Origin: Clostridium pasteurianum BC1
GTDB taxonomy: Bacteria > Bacillota > Clostridia > Clostridiales > Clostridiaceae
Length of the DNA stretch: 64,000 bases
Assembly (NCBI RefSeq): GCF_000389635.1
Contig: NC_021182.1
Coordinates: 3,885,925-3,949,924 of the forward strand
Direction: 5' to 3'
Positions within the stretch are counted from its first letter, which is position 1, and every line of letters starts with the position of its first letter. Made by a program: the position numbers and the translations under genes. Below the pieces are notes generated by a model, which made no database searches, had not been told where the DNA came from, and was given only the letters and a program-made list of their open reading frames with translations. Positions 51,704 through 64,000 of the stretch are shown one piece after another.

Positions 51704-51748
51704 AATATCTATCTGTTTTATATTAAACTAATAGGACAGATAGATATT
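51704..51748 (-). terminator. Terminator after the GH4 gene
   Basis: A perfect 13-bp stem AATATCTATCTGT with complement and a 19-base loop. Confidence 0.65.
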
Positions 51749-51776
51749 ATACTTGTAAATTTTTATATTATAAATA

Positions 51777-53132
<1,356 letters not shown>

Positions 53133-53225
53133 TTATATAAATTTTTTATCAGGTATATTAAAGAAAAATTTATATTTTAATAATACCTTTTTACTTTTAT
53201 ATACCTTAAAAAATTTTAAACATAT

Positions 53226-54800
53226 CTATTGACTAGCTAAATACTTATCTACTTTATTTCTTACGCTGTTTACTTTAGGTCCATATATAACTTGAACATT
53301 GTTCCCATTTTTAATTACCCCAGATGCTCCTGTAGTTTTTAATGCAGGCTCATCCAATTTATCTAAATCTGTGATTTTTACTCTTAGTCTAGAAAAGCAG
53401 TTGTCAACGGTTTCAATATTACCCTTACCCCCTAAAGCTTCTACAATTATAGATGCTAGATTATCTTTTCCACTTTCATTAGTTTGTTTTTCATCTTTAG
53501 ACTTTTTATCCCTGTAATCTTTTTTAGTATATAATTTCACTTCATTATCTTCTCTACCTGGAGTTTTAAGATTAAATTTTTCAATTACAAATTTGAATAC
53601 GAAGTAATATACAGGTAATTCTACTAATCCCACAGCTACATATATAGGCCATCTAGTTCTACCTATTCCAGCTGGTAAATTATAAGCTAAGAAATCTATT
53701 ATTCCACCTGCACCATAGGTTCTAACTCCAAGTAATACAGCAGCAACTTCAAATATGCCATCTAATACTGAATGAATTACCCATAAAAATGGTGCTACAA
53801 ATAAGAATGTAAATTCTAATGGTTCTGTAATACCAACCAGTACTGAAGTTGCTACTGCTGGTATTAAAAGTGCCTTCAATGTGACCTTATTTTCTTTTTT
53901 AGCTGTTCTATAAAATGCTAAAGCAGCTCCTACTAAACCAAATATTTTAACCATACCATATTGCAAATATTTTGCTGATGGATCAAACACCTTTATAGAT
54001 GGATCAGATAACTGTGCTAAGAATATATTATAGGCTCCATAATAAGTTTTACCATTTACAGCCAATTCCCCACCAATATTTGAATAAGAGAAAGGTGTCC
54101 ATATAAGATGGTGCAATCCAGTTGGAATCAAAAATCTATTTAAAAATCCATATAAAAATATTCCTATAGGACCTGATACATTAATAAATGTAGTTAACGC
54201 CTTGATACCCAGTGCAATTACAGGCCAAACATAACTTAATACAATTGCTGATCCTAATAAAATAGGCAATAAAACTATAAATACAAATTTAGTATTTCCA
54301 TATACTGCAAATGCTCCTGGGAATTCTTTATTACAATATTTATTATGAACAAGTGCTACTACTACTCCAAGAATCATTCCTAGGAAAACTCCCATATCTA
54401 TTACTTGAAATCCTAATATCAGCGTTTGACCTGTTCCATATAAATCGGATGAAACTTTATATTTTACTAATTTCCCCGTCAGTGTAAGCCACTCATTATT
54501 GGCCCCTAAAAACACTAAAAATGAGAATAATCCTACAAGTGCTGCTTCAGCTTTCTTTTCCTTGGCCATTCCCATTGATATTCCTATACAGAAAATAATA
54601 CTCAAGTTCCCCAAAATAGGCCAAAGACCACTAGCTATAAATTTACCTATATTAATTAAAAAGCTTCCTTGCCCAAAAATTGTAGGATTGCTCAATATAG
54701 ACGAAAGAGCTAAAACTATACCTACAATAGGCAAAAACAGTATTGGAACTATTATAGCCCTTGCAAAAATCTGCATCCCATTTACTATTTTGTCTTTCAT
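53226..54800 (-). CDS. PTS alpha-glucoside EIIBC (MalX/GlvC type)
   Basis: 524 aa from ATG 54800, 9 bases after GGGGG. The IIC part (residues 1-420) has ten or so spans, the GLHHLIWTPFSY motif and GITEPLEFTFLF, which carries the sugar-binding glutamate. The C-terminal IIB domain has the phosphocysteine Cys468 in VDNCFSRLRV. No IIA is fused; one or both EIIA proteins at 49077 and 49983 must supply phosphate. It precedes the GH4 gene by 120 bases, consistent with maltose or another alpha-glucoside. Confidence 0.92.
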   Translation of the reverse strand: MKDKIVNGMQIFARAIIVPILFLPIVGIVLALSSILSNPTIFGQGSFLINIGKFIASGLWPILGNLSIIFCIGISMGMAKEKKAEAALVGLFSFLVFLGANNEWLTLTGKLVKYKVSSDLYGTGQTLILGFQVIDMGVFLGMILGVVVALVHNKYCNKEFPGAFAVYGNTKFVFIVLLPILLGSAIVLSYVWPVIALGIKALTTFINVSGPIGIFLYGFLNRFLIPTGLHHLIWTPFSYSNIGGELAVNGKTYYGAYNIFLAQLSDPSIKVFDPSAKYLQYGMVKIFGLVGAALAFYRTAKKENKVTLKALLIPAVATSVLVGITEPLEFTFLFVAPFLWVIHSVLDGIFEVAAVLLGVRTYGAGGIIDFLAYNLPAGIGRTRWPIYVAVGLVELPVYYFVFKFVIEKFNLKTPGREDNEVKLYTKKDYRDKKSKDEKQTNESGKDNLASIIVEALGGKGNIETVDNCFSRLRVKITDLDKLDEPALKTTGASGVIKNGNNVQVIYGPKVNSVRNKVDKYLASQ

Positions 54801-54935
54801 ACATCGGTTCCCCCTTATGAACATTTTAATTAGTCTCAGTTAATTACTTATTATTAATTAAAATGTTTACATTTTTGATATTAACAAATATACTAATTCA
54901 TTTAAATACACTTTATATATAAAAAAACATATTAA

Positions 54936-54949
54936 GTTAAACGATAACA
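54936..54949 (-). promoter_or_regulatory. cre-like site upstream of the IIBC gene
   Basis: GTTAAACGATAACA fits the cre core WAANCGNTNWCA on the plus strand, with only the first two bases off. The remainder of 54801-55125 has AT-rich inverted repeats but no gene. Confidence 0.35.
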
Positions 54950-55125
54950 TGTTTTTTGTTTTTATTTCTCATGAGCAACACCCCTTTTCTTAACTTAATC
55001 ACAAAATTTCTTATCTGAATAAATTAAATATTTATGCAAACACATTTATGTATTCGTTTACTGAAATTGTTTACATTTATAATTTAACAGATTTCGTATT
55101 ATAATTAAATAACTTTGGAGGATTA

Positions 55126-55159
55126 AAAAACCTGTTAATCTCATTCATAACAGGTTTTT
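55126..55159 (-). terminator. Terminator of ROK kinase copy 2
   Basis: A 12-bp perfect stem AAAAACCTGTTA, 10-base loop, T run on both strands. Confidence 0.85.
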
Positions 55160-55241
55160 AACAATGCATAAATATGTTCTATATTTTAATGAAAGCTATC
55201 TTGAAAGTATCTCTTATATCTTTTGATGGTATCACTTAATT

Positions 55242-56192
55242 TTATTTACTCTCAATAACAGCTAATGCAACTGCCCCCATTACCCCTGCATCTGTGCCAA
55301 GACCAGCAGGTACGATTTTACATGACTCAGCCATAGCCTTAAAGCATCTTGTATTCACTACTTCTTTTACCTTGTCAAATACAATGTCTCCACCCTTGGA
55401 AACACCGCCACCGATGATGACCGTTTCAGGATCAAAGGTGATAATAAGGTTTGCAACACATATTCCTAAATATTCAAGACTCTTATCTAAAATTTCAGAA
55501 GCAACCTTGTCTCCTTTTTTTGCCTCTAAGAAAACTTCATAGGAGGTTACATCATCATAATTCTTTAAGGAAGTAGGTTCTTCTCCTAAAACTGCCTCTT
55601 TTCCTCTTTTACCGATGGCAGTTCCTGATGCCAGTGCCTCTGCACAGCCATAATTACCACAATTACATCTAGGCCCATCCTTTTCCAGAGTCATATGTCC
55701 AATTTCAAGAGCATTGCTGGTATTACCTCTGTAAACCTGTCCATTAAGAACGGCACCACCGCCAATTCCAGTACTTACTGTAACAAAAACCATATTTTTA
55801 GTTCCTTGTCCTGCTCCAAATACAAATTCTCCAACAGCTGCAACGTTTCCATCATTATCTAAATAAGTAGGAACCCCAAACTTCTCCTTTATAGGATCTA
55901 CTAATTTAAAATTCTTAAAAGGCAGATTTGGCGTTGTTATTATTATTCCATTTTTAGCATCTAATGGTCCCGGTGAACCAATTCCAATGGCTTTAATGTC
56001 TTCTGCAGTTTTATTTCCATCATTTAAGACTTTGTCAATAACCTTAATTACCCTTTCCAGTACTGCAGTTTCTCCTTCAAAAGCATTAGTTGGAAGCGTA
56101 TATTGACTTAATAAGTTTCCATCTACATCAGATAAAGCTCCGCTGATTTTAGTTCCACCTAAATCGATTCCTATAACATATTCTTTTGCCAT
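55242..56192 (-). CDS. glcK: ROK-family glucokinase, copy 2
   Basis: 316 aa from ATG 56192 (GGAGGA upstream). Same motifs as copy 1: IGIDLGGTK, VSTGIGGG, CNCGNYGC. The two are co-linear along their whole length, including the C-terminus, so this is a recent paralogue pair about 16 kb apart in the same island. It lies downstream of the LevR-type gene 2 and may be co-transcribed with it. Confidence 0.9.
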   Translation of the reverse strand: MAKEYVIGIDLGGTKISGALSDVDGNLLSQYTLPTNAFEGETAVLERVIKVIDKVLNDGNKTAEDIKAIGIGSPGPLDAKNGIIITTPNLPFKNFKLVDPIKEKFGVPTYLDNDGNVAAVGEFVFGAGQGTKNMVFVTVSTGIGGGAVLNGQVYRGNTSNALEIGHMTLEKDGPRCNCGNYGCAEALASGTAIGKRGKEAVLGEEPTSLKNYDDVTSYEVFLEAKKGDKVASEILDKSLEYLGICVANLIITFDPETVIIGGGVSKGGDIVFDKVKEVVNTRCFKAMAESCKIVPAGLGTDAGVMGAVALAVIESK

Positions 56193-56288
56193 CAATCATT
56201 CCTCCATCTACAGATAAGTATTTTAAATGTTACGTAATTCAATATATGGTATATATAATAATTTAGCTTAATTATATTTCAACAGCTT

Positions 56289-58982
56289 TTATAAAATTAT
56301 ATTTTTAAATATATCATATAATAATGATAGCTCGTATTGACTCAATTTAATATGATATCGTTTTTCTATTTCTTCAAAGATATCCTTTGAAACATCATAA
56401 AATTCTTTCTCTTTATCTGTACATTCAATTTTATTCTCATTTTCATGGTATTCCGATGTCATTAATCGTTCAATCATAAAAGCAATATGCATATATAGAT
56501 TAAGTTTAATATAGCCAACTAAATGCATATCATAATACTGTTCATATCTATAAATAACATTTTCCACCTCATTAATCACAATATTTGGATTTAAAAATGT
56601 CAGCCTACTGGCAATACCTTCCATAGAAAAGAATTTTATAAATTCTCTTTTCAAATCTTCAAATTTCTGTTCGTTTATTTCAGATTTTAATGCTTCCCAT
56701 AGGCACCTTTCACCTTTTCCATCTAAAATATCATAAACATTTACCCAGGGTATAGTTGTAATATTGGGTAAATTTGAAGTTGTAATTATTAGTTTTGTAT
56801 GTTTGAAATTATCTTTATTGTTTTCTTCAATTAAATTTTTTAAATTCTTATAATCCATTGTAATAATATCCATAGTTTCATAATTAACAAATCTATCAAT
56901 AATTTCTTTTATTTTATCGGAAATTCCAAGTCCAGACATACAGGAAATAATAATATTATCTCCCTGTGCAATCCCTTCAAAATATTGAACACCTATTGTA
57001 TAAATACTTTTTGCCTGTTCCGCTATGTATTTAAAGGATATATTCTGAAGCATTTTCATGCCAACATCCAAGGCAATTGCAGTTGTCACATTATTCATAA
57101 TAAGTAAATCTCCCGACAAATGATTCTTAATAGAAGAATACATTTGATTTAAAGAACCCATATCCACTAACAAAATAACCCCTTTGCTAGTATCCACCTT
57201 TTCAAGGTAAGCATTAACTTTTTCAACAGTTTCCGCCAAAGAAATTTCCATAGGCATATTAATAGATTCAAATATAAAGGTACCACAGTTTTGATTTGCC
57301 ACACACTGAATACTACTTGCCGTGGCATTGCCATGGGCTACAATCAAACCTTGAAGTTCAATAGTTTCCACAATATATTCTTGAAAGAAAAGAGTATTAA
57401 TAATTTCCAAGCATTTACATGTTCCAGTTATTATTGTGCCAAGTGCCTCTTCTAGTTTCATAGCAACATAGTTAGCTTTTGGAGACACAAGTTTTAAGAA
57501 ATTTATGATTTTACGGAAATCAACTTTAAGTATCATGTCATCTTGAAACATTAAAAGTACACAATACATAGGCTTAAACGCATCCTTTGAGCAATGAACT
57601 CCATAGCGTTCCATAACCATTTGACACTTTTCCAGGTAGCTTTCTCTGAGAAATAAATTTTGTTCCAAAAATAATAGATCCAAATGCTTTTTAACAGAAC
57701 GTGTTAACTTTTTAAAGGCAATTACAAGTTCTAATTTAGCCGTTTCCATACTTTCATAGGAAATCCGAGAAATTTCTTGAAAAAACACAAGAAATTTTTC
57801 CTTTAAATTTAAAATATCATCATCTTCAACTTGAGGTAATTTCTTACTGTACAATATTTTAAGAGGACTTAGCTTTCTGCTAGTTGCACTACTAAACTGT
57901 ATGTTTGAAATATCAGGCATACCCTCTAGAGTAATATTCAAAAATGGCTGGTTTATTTGCTTTGTAAAAGCATTAGCACAACTAATTTGAATAATATTTT
58001 GAAGAGTTCCAATATTCCCCTTAGGTTTTGAAAAACATAATGCCTCTATAACATGCGTATCCACTACGATATTCTTTTGTATTTTTTTTGCCTCTTTATA
58101 ATAGAACAAATTAAGCATCTGTAATCTCTCTACAAAGGGACGGTTGATGATACTCTCAATGTGAATATGAACAGCAATTCTACGTCTAAAAGTTTCCAAT
58201 AATACCTCTTCAGTACGCTCTGTGGTAGCAAAAATAAATCGTACATCAGATTTTTTCCATTCATTGTCTCCCAATTGACGGTATTTCCCTGTGTCCATAA
58301 ATAAAAATAGCTTTTCCTGGTTGGCATAAGATAATCTGTGAATTTCATCCAAAAACAGATATCCACCATCAGCCTCATTTAAAAGCCCTTCCTTGTCGCT
58401 GTTTGCCCCAGTAAAACTTCCTTTTTTGTAACCAAGCAATGTAGCAGACAACAACTCTGGATTATTTGCATAATCTGCGCAGTTTAATACTACAAATGGC
58501 GCTTTGAATTGAATTACTTTTTGTTCCAAAGCATATTGATAAATCAACTTGGCAAGAAAACTTTTTCCCACACCACTTTCACCTGTAATAAGTATAGGTA
58601 ATCCGTTGGGAGGATAATTAACTGCAGCCTTGCACTGTTCAACAACATTTTTCTGACTACCATGACAACCGATTAGAGCACTAAATGCATTCATTTCCTG
58701 TTGTCCTTCAATTTTTGTAATATTATCTTTACAATTGCCTTCAAGATTTGTATTATCTGATGTTATATTTTCATTTTCAATCCCATAGGCATTGGTAGTA
58801 CTCCAATATACAGGTCTTGAATTTGTTTTTTGCACCAAATTTTGCTCAAGTAAACGATTAAGATAATGGCTAACTACTTGACGGCTTAAATGCAATGCTT
58901 CCGATAATTCCACTGCGCTAATCTGCACCTTTTCCTCACACATCTTTTTCATCATATCATAAACTTTATCTTTTGCCTGCAT
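56289..58982 (-). CDS. levR: LevR-type sigma-54 activator with PRD and PTS-like domains (2)
   Basis: 897 aa. Same order as the protein at 46021: HTH (LSEALHLSRQVVSHYLNRLL), AAA+ with Walker A GESGVGKS (134-141), GSFTGAN in place of GAYTGA, LFLDEIHRLS, EIIA-mannose-like LIVAHGNATASSIQ, EIIB-like IISCMSGLGISDK and a final PRD (NLYMHIAFMIERL). GGAG lies 9 bases before the ATG. It is transcribed away from the GH13 gene of operon 2 and presumably activates the -24/-12 promoter at 63512. Confidence 0.93.
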   Translation of the reverse strand: MQAKDKVYDMMKKMCEEKVQISAVELSEALHLSRQVVSHYLNRLLEQNLVQKTNSRPVYWSTTNAYGIENENITSDNTNLEGNCKDNITKIEGQQEMNAFSALIGCHGSQKNVVEQCKAAVNYPPNGLPILITGESGVGKSFLAKLIYQYALEQKVIQFKAPFVVLNCADYANNPELLSATLLGYKKGSFTGANSDKEGLLNEADGGYLFLDEIHRLSYANQEKLFLFMDTGKYRQLGDNEWKKSDVRFIFATTERTEEVLLETFRRRIAVHIHIESIINRPFVERLQMLNLFYYKEAKKIQKNIVVDTHVIEALCFSKPKGNIGTLQNIIQISCANAFTKQINQPFLNITLEGMPDISNIQFSSATSRKLSPLKILYSKKLPQVEDDDILNLKEKFLVFFQEISRISYESMETAKLELVIAFKKLTRSVKKHLDLLFLEQNLFLRESYLEKCQMVMERYGVHCSKDAFKPMYCVLLMFQDDMILKVDFRKIINFLKLVSPKANYVAMKLEEALGTIITGTCKCLEIINTLFFQEYIVETIELQGLIVAHGNATASSIQCVANQNCGTFIFESINMPMEISLAETVEKVNAYLEKVDTSKGVILLVDMGSLNQMYSSIKNHLSGDLLIMNNVTTAIALDVGMKMLQNISFKYIAEQAKSIYTIGVQYFEGIAQGDNIIISCMSGLGISDKIKEIIDRFVNYETMDIITMDYKNLKNLIEENNKDNFKHTKLIITTSNLPNITTIPWVNVYDILDGKGERCLWEALKSEINEQKFEDLKREFIKFFSMEGIASRLTFLNPNIVINEVENVIYRYEQYYDMHLVGYIKLNLYMHIAFMIERLMTSEYHENENKIECTDKEKEFYDVSKDIFEEIEKRYHIKLSQYELSLLYDIFKNIIL

Positions 58983-59068
58983 CTCGGTATTCTCCTTCCA
59001 TATATAATTATTTTACAATAAATATTTTCATTTGCCTATGGAATAAAAGGCACTTTTTTAGACAAACA

Positions 59069-59116
59069 GATTTCTAAGTATCAATATTTTCGATACTTAG
59101 AAATCGTTATCCAAAT
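59069..59116 (-). repeat. Dispersed structured element, 3' half only, minus strand (copy 6)
   Basis: Minus strand TTGGATAACGATTTCTAAG, then a 14-bp hairpin GATTTCTAAGTATC/GATACTTAGAAATC. Matches the 3' part of type B copies; it may double as the terminator of PTS operon 2. Confidence 0.55.
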
Positions 59117-59151
59117 AAATTCGTGCCTTATCCTTTAATTACTTATTTTTG

Positions 59152-60855
<1,704 letters not shown>

Positions 60856-61683
60856 TTATGCAATACCCAATGCTGAAAGTAAAATTCCCAATATAATAAC
60901 ACCGATTAATAGAATATTTATACTAACTTTTTTATTTCTCATCAGATAAAAACAAATTAAAGTTATTGCTAATGGTATGATGCCTATGAATATCTGATCT
61001 AACATATTTTGCAAGTTAAGCACTGAAGTACCGCCCATTTTAAATTGGACCGTAGTCTTAAATATTACCATTTGGCTAGTCATACCGCCTACCATAATTA
61101 AACCAACAATGCTGGCAGCTTTAGTTAGTATATTAATTAATCCACTGGCATATAATTTTTCTATATATTTTGACCCTAAACTATAGCCTAAAAATGTTGC
61201 ATAATATTTTATAACAATAGCTGGAATATTGAAAAGTAGTAGGAATATAATTGGTGCAAGAACATTTCCAGATTGGCCCATACTAACAGCAACGCCAGCT
61301 GCAATGACCCTAATAACTCCCCAAAAGATAGAATCTCCAATACCTGAAATCGGTCCCATTAAGCTGGACTTTACTGCATTAATGGATGTGGTATCAAAGT
61401 CTTTACGCATACTGTTTTCCTTTTCCATTGAAGCTGTCAGACCCATTATAAATGTAGATAATGGAATTGTTGCACTAAAATATGACATATGTCGTGCTAA
61501 TGCCTCTTTTCTATCTTTTGAATCAGTATAAAACTTATTAATAAATGGCATTAATGAATAGCAAAAACCTGAACCACCTTGCTTTGCAGGACTTACAGAA
61601 GAATATAAAGTAAAGGACCTCCAAAACATTTTATTAAGCAATTTTCTTTCTTCTTTTGGAATTTCTTTAGTTAAATTACTCAT
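60856..61683 (-). CDS. PTS mannose-family EIID component, operon 2
   Basis: 275 aa from ATG 61683 (GAGGAGG 9 bases upstream), overlapping the end of IIC in GATGAGTAA. Motif SSLMGPISGIGDSIFW near residue 110 and KQGGSGFCYSLMPF near the N-terminus. The longer frame to 61710 has no ribosome site. Forms the permease with IIC. Confidence 0.94.
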   Translation of the reverse strand: MSNLTKEIPKEERKLLNKMFWRSFTLYSSVSPAKQGGSGFCYSLMPFINKFYTDSKDRKEALARHMSYFSATIPLSTFIMGLTASMEKENSMRKDFDTTSINAVKSSLMGPISGIGDSIFWGVIRVIAAGVAVSMGQSGNVLAPIIFLLLFNIPAIVIKYYATFLGYSLGSKYIEKLYASGLINILTKAASIVGLIMVGGMTSQMVIFKTTVQFKMGGTSVLNLQNMLDQIFIGIIPLAITLICFYLMRNKKVSINILLIGVIILGILLSALGIA

Positions 61684-62482
61684 CGAAAAAATCCTCCTCT
61701 TCACTATCACTTAACTGAGTATTTTGATTAACACCAGCTTTAGCTAATTGGCTCAAGTTATAATCATTAGATGCAATAACAATTGCAAGTATTATACCTA
61801 GAGCTGCAAGTGCTACTAGTGGCAGTTTAAAGTATGCAACCACTACAAATCCTAAGAAATAAAAAACAGCTATTTTATTATTCCAGAGAAGTTTTAACAA
61901 CATTGCCATACCAACAGCAGGTAATAAATTCCCGCAGATTGTCAATCCATTCAATATAAAATGAGGAATTGAGTTTAGCAAAGCCTGAACAGCATTAGAT
62001 CCTACAAGAATACCAAAGAAAGCAACTAGTGAATATAAAAACCAGTTAACAGTCCAAAGTCCAAAATGCAAGGTTACTATCTTGCGTTCTTCTCCATTTG
62101 CTGCAAGTTTATCAAAAACTGGTGCAAAAAAACCTACTAAGAAAATAAATAAAAGATTTTTAATTTGAAGTCCTAAAATACCAATTGGTATAGCTAAGGT
62201 TAAAGCAACCTCTGATCCGCCACCTAGCATAATTGCAAATGCTGCACCTACAGCTGTAGCAATACCTGGTTCAGCAGCCTGTGCACCACCAATGTTAACT
62301 ACTCCCATAAATACTGCTTCAAGTGCTGCTCCTATTAAAACTCCTGTATGCAAATCCCCAAGCAGCAATCCTACTAAAGGACCTATGACAATTGGTCTGT
62401 TAAGCATAGTAAGTCCTGCTAATTCAGCACCTCCAACACATACAAAAACAGCAAGTGCTACTAAAATAGCCTGTACTAACAT
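61676..62482 (-). CDS. PTS mannose-family EIIC component, operon 2
   Basis: 268 aa, hydrophobic. RPIVIGPLVGLLLGDLHTGV near residues 29-48 and the AAEPGIATAVGAAFAI stretch are the standard IIC blocks. The acidic tail DSEEEDFFDE overlaps the IID start. GGGAGGAATACTC precedes the ATG. Confidence 0.93.
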   Translation of the reverse strand: MLVQAILVALAVFVCVGGAELAGLTMLNRPIVIGPLVGLLLGDLHTGVLIGAALEAVFMGVVNIGGAQAAEPGIATAVGAAFAIMLGGGSEVALTLAIPIGILGLQIKNLLFIFLVGFFAPVFDKLAANGEERKIVTLHFGLWTVNWFLYSLVAFFGILVGSNAVQALLNSIPHFILNGLTICGNLLPAVGMAMLLKLLWNNKIAVFYFLGFVVVAYFKLPLVALAALGIILAIVIASNDYNLSQLAKAGVNQNTQLSDSEEEDFFDE

Positions 62483-62506
62483 GAGTATTCCTCCCTTCGA
62501 TAGCTT

Positions 62507-63007
62507 TTATAAATTCAGCTTTTTAATAATATCTTTCATTGGTTTCCGTTCTTCAGAAGGAACCACCTGTAAACTAGTGTTTGGATCAATCTCAATTAGC
62601 TTTTTCAGGGAATCGATTTCATCCTTTGTAAGCATAACAGTTGAACTTACCATTGTTTTTTCAGATGCATCAACTCCATCAAATCTTCCCACATTACCTA
62701 TATTAATATATTCTATATTTTCCGTACTTTCACGAATTTTTAAGGCATCTTTGATAGTTCTAGTTAACAGTAAAATTCTCATTTTTGCTGCTTTAGGATT
62801 ATTAACTACACCTATTGCATCATCCACAGACTTTACAAGCAATTTTATATTATTGGGTACTGCCATTTTTAATGTCATCTTTTGCATTTCATCTTGTGCT
62901 GATGCATCGTTTGCTACAACAATTCCTTGAACCTTTAATTCTTTTGACCATGTCAATGCGACCTGTCCATGTATTAATCTATCATCTACTCTTAATGCTA
63001 CTATCAT
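62507..63007 (-). CDS. PTS mannose-family EIIB component, operon 2
   Basis: 166 aa. Phospho-accepting His13 in LRVDDRLIHGQVALTW; the YINIGNVGRFDG block is typical of IIB. It takes phosphate from IIA at 63027 and passes it to the sugar. GGAGG precedes the ATG. Only one IIB here, unlike operon 1. Confidence 0.94.
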   Translation of the reverse strand: MIVALRVDDRLIHGQVALTWSKELKVQGIVVANDASAQDEMQKMTLKMAVPNNIKLLVKSVDDAIGVVNNPKAAKMRILLLTRTIKDALKIRESTENIEYINIGNVGRFDGVDASEKTMVSSTVMLTKDEIDSLKKLIEIDPNTSLQVVPSEERKPMKDIIKKLNL

Positions 63008-63026
63008 TTTTCATACCTCCATTTAT

Positions 63027-63449
63027 TTATCCTTCTAAAAAATCTTCATCACTTTTATCGTTTACATTAACTTCCACTAAATTCATCTGACTTCGGCTTT
63101 CTTCAATAATCTCACTTAGTCTCTCTTTAGTTACTAATTCTGTCTCCATTATTACTGTTAAGATAACAGGAAGATTAAAACCAGAGACAATGAATACATC
63201 TAATTTTGATGCATATGCTACAATTTTTTGATTAACACTGCCACCTAGAATATCAGTAAAAACAAACACCTCTTCTTCTGGTTTAATGCTGTCGAAAAAT
63301 TTTGCAATGCTGTCGTTTACATCCTCACCCTCTTTATCAACATAGGCATTGATACATGTAATATCTGCCATTCTACCTACTAAAAGTTCAATGGTGCTTT
63401 TAGCACCACTAGCTAAAGTTCCATGAGTTGCAATTAATATCTTTTTCAC
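63027..63449 (-). CDS. PTS mannose-family EIIA component, operon 2
   Basis: 140 aa. His9 in LIATHGTLASG is the phosphorylation site; FTDILGGSVNQKIV and VFIVSGFNLPVIL follow. First gene of operon 2 (IIA-IIB-IIC-IID-GH13), about 60 bases after the -24/-12 promoter. In operon 1 the IIA gene is near the end, so gene order differs between the two. Confidence 0.93.
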   Translation of the reverse strand: MKKILIATHGTLASGAKSTIELLVGRMADITCINAYVDKEGEDVNDSIAKFFDSIKPEEEVFVFTDILGGSVNQKIVAYASKLDVFIVSGFNLPVILTVIMETELVTKERLSEIIEESRSQMNLVEVNVNDKSDEDFLEG

Positions 63450-63511
63450 TTTTCTGTACTCCTTTCCATTTATATTAATTTTAATAATTTTTAACTTACA
63501 CTTTAATATAA

Positions 63512-63528
63512 AGCAAATCTCGTGCCAA
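63512..63528 (-). promoter_or_regulatory. Sigma-54 promoter of mannose-family PTS operon 2
   Basis: Minus strand TTGGCACGAGATTTGCT, an essentially perfect match to TTGGCACG-N4-TTGCW. Confidence 0.93.
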
Positions 63529-63530
63529 AA

Positions 63531-63689
63531 TTTTTAGACATTAAGAATTGCTCTAAATATGACGACTTCTGCTGCATTATTATGTATTTTGTATATTAAA
63601 CTTAAACACTTTAAAAAGTAAAAACTATATCTGTCTAAAAAAACTATTTTTAAAGAAAAACTTTTAGACACTATTGTATTTGTGTCTAA
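63531..63689. promoter_or_regulatory. Putative LevR-type enhancer (UAS) of operon 2
   Basis: Four copies of the half-site TTTAGACA or its complement: 63531-63540, 63632-63641, 63662-63671 and 63682-63689. The last two form the inverted repeat TTAGACAC-N10-GTGTCTAA, about 140-160 bases upstream of the promoter, a normal distance for a sigma-54 activator. Confidence 0.55.
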
Positions 63690-63785
63690 TCATCTAATAA
63701 ATTTGTATTAGAATATAAACACAGTAATTTATTATTTTTCAATAGCTTTAATATCTCCAGAATTTTTTAAAATCAAAACATAGAA

Positions 63786-63825
63786 AAAGCCCCTGAAATC
63801 ACTATAGAGTGACTTAGAAGGCTTT
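63786..63825 (-). terminator. Terminator of the partial gene at the window end
   Basis: Outer stem AAAGCC/GGCTTT with an inner stem TCACT/AGTGA. Confidence 0.5.
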
Positions 63826-63871
63826 AATGAAAGTGAAAATTTAAAAAATTTTTCATTATAAATAGAAAAAA

Positions 63872-64000
63872 TTAGTTATTAATTTCTAAAACAATAGATT
63901 GATATAGACGTAATTCCAAGCTTTCTTTATCAAGTATAATTTCCTTATAATTGTTCAATAATACATTTTTTATATTCTCTTTAAATTTTATAGTAGAAGA
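63872..64000 (-). CDS. C-terminal end of an unidentified protein (5' end outside the window)
   Basis: A minus-strand frame open from the window edge for 42 codons, ending TAA at 63872-63874. It reads ENIKNVLLNNYKEIILDKES, then LELRLYQSIVLEINN. It is helical and amphipathic, too short to assign. A hairpin about 45 bases downstream fits a gene end. It lies upstream of PTS operon 2 in the same direction. Confidence 0.5.
   Translation of the reverse strand, partial: SSTIKFKENIKNVLLNNYKEIILDKESLELRLYQSIVLEINN

Noticed and set aside
62292-62930. Plus-strand 212-aa frame
   Set aside because: Runs antisense through two well-conserved PTS genes (IIC and IIB); Ser/Thr/Pro-rich composition typical of a shadow frame.

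Overview
The window is low-GC, Gram-positive DNA with AGGAGG-type ribosome sites, frequent GTG/TTG starts, long T-tailed hairpins and Clostridium-like protein families. I read it as a chromosomal segment of Clostridium sensu stricto or a close relative; the species cannot be fixed from the sequence.

Bases 1-10,100 are accessory and partly decayed. They hold the 3' end of a Ser/Thr/Asn-rich repeat protein, a GH4 glucosidase remnant, and two direct copies of a cassette (a 44-aa basic protein plus a 131-aa membrane-anchored protein) about 5 kb apart. Between the copies lie a Uma2-type nuclease, a divergent MFS exporter/LysR pair, fused SDR and LysR remnants, and a MerR/carboxymuconolactone decarboxylase pair with a textbook 19-bp-spacer operator. 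A HIT protein, a TnpB element sitting between two pieces of an Rpn-type nuclease gene, and a DUF202 gene broken by a 5-bp duplication follow.

Bases 10,400-18,300 are mostly housekeeping: a phosphoesterase, a PnrA-like protein with an N-terminal ParB-like segment, an Asp/Glu racemase-family protein, a cold-shock protein with a long leader, a SWIM-SNF2 helicase and a YkuK-like protein.

Bases 18,800-64,000 form a roughly 45-kb carbohydrate island transcribed almost entirely leftward. It contains an AraC regulator; a sugar dehydrogenase and isomerase with two decayed partners; a sortase-anchored 5'-nucleotidase; a GH31 glucosidase; a sugar ABC importer; a LacI regulator with three matching palindromic operators; GH13 glucosidase, LacY-type symporter, sucrose phosphorylase and ROK glucokinase; a mannose-family PTS operon (IIB-IIB-IIC-IID-unknown-IIA-GH13) under a LevR-type sigma-54 activator; a glucoside PTS (IIBC, two tandem IIA genes, GH4 phospho-glucosidase, RpiR regulator); a second ROK kinase; and a second LevR-controlled mannose-family PTS operon (IIA-IIB-IIC-IID-GH13). 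Both mannose-family operons have clear -24/-12 promoters. Together these genes suggest import of alpha-glucosides by PTS, ABC and proton symport, followed by phospho-glucosidase, alpha-glucosidase or phosphorolytic cleavage and glucose phosphorylation.

The most unusual signals are a dispersed structured element present five times plus one half copy within 41 kb, with compensatory changes in its stems; a duplicated 131-aa gene whose start appears not to be ATG, GTG or TTG; an AraC-like 21-bp-phased direct repeat upstream of two operons; and an unrecognised protein embedded in the first mannose-family PTS operon.
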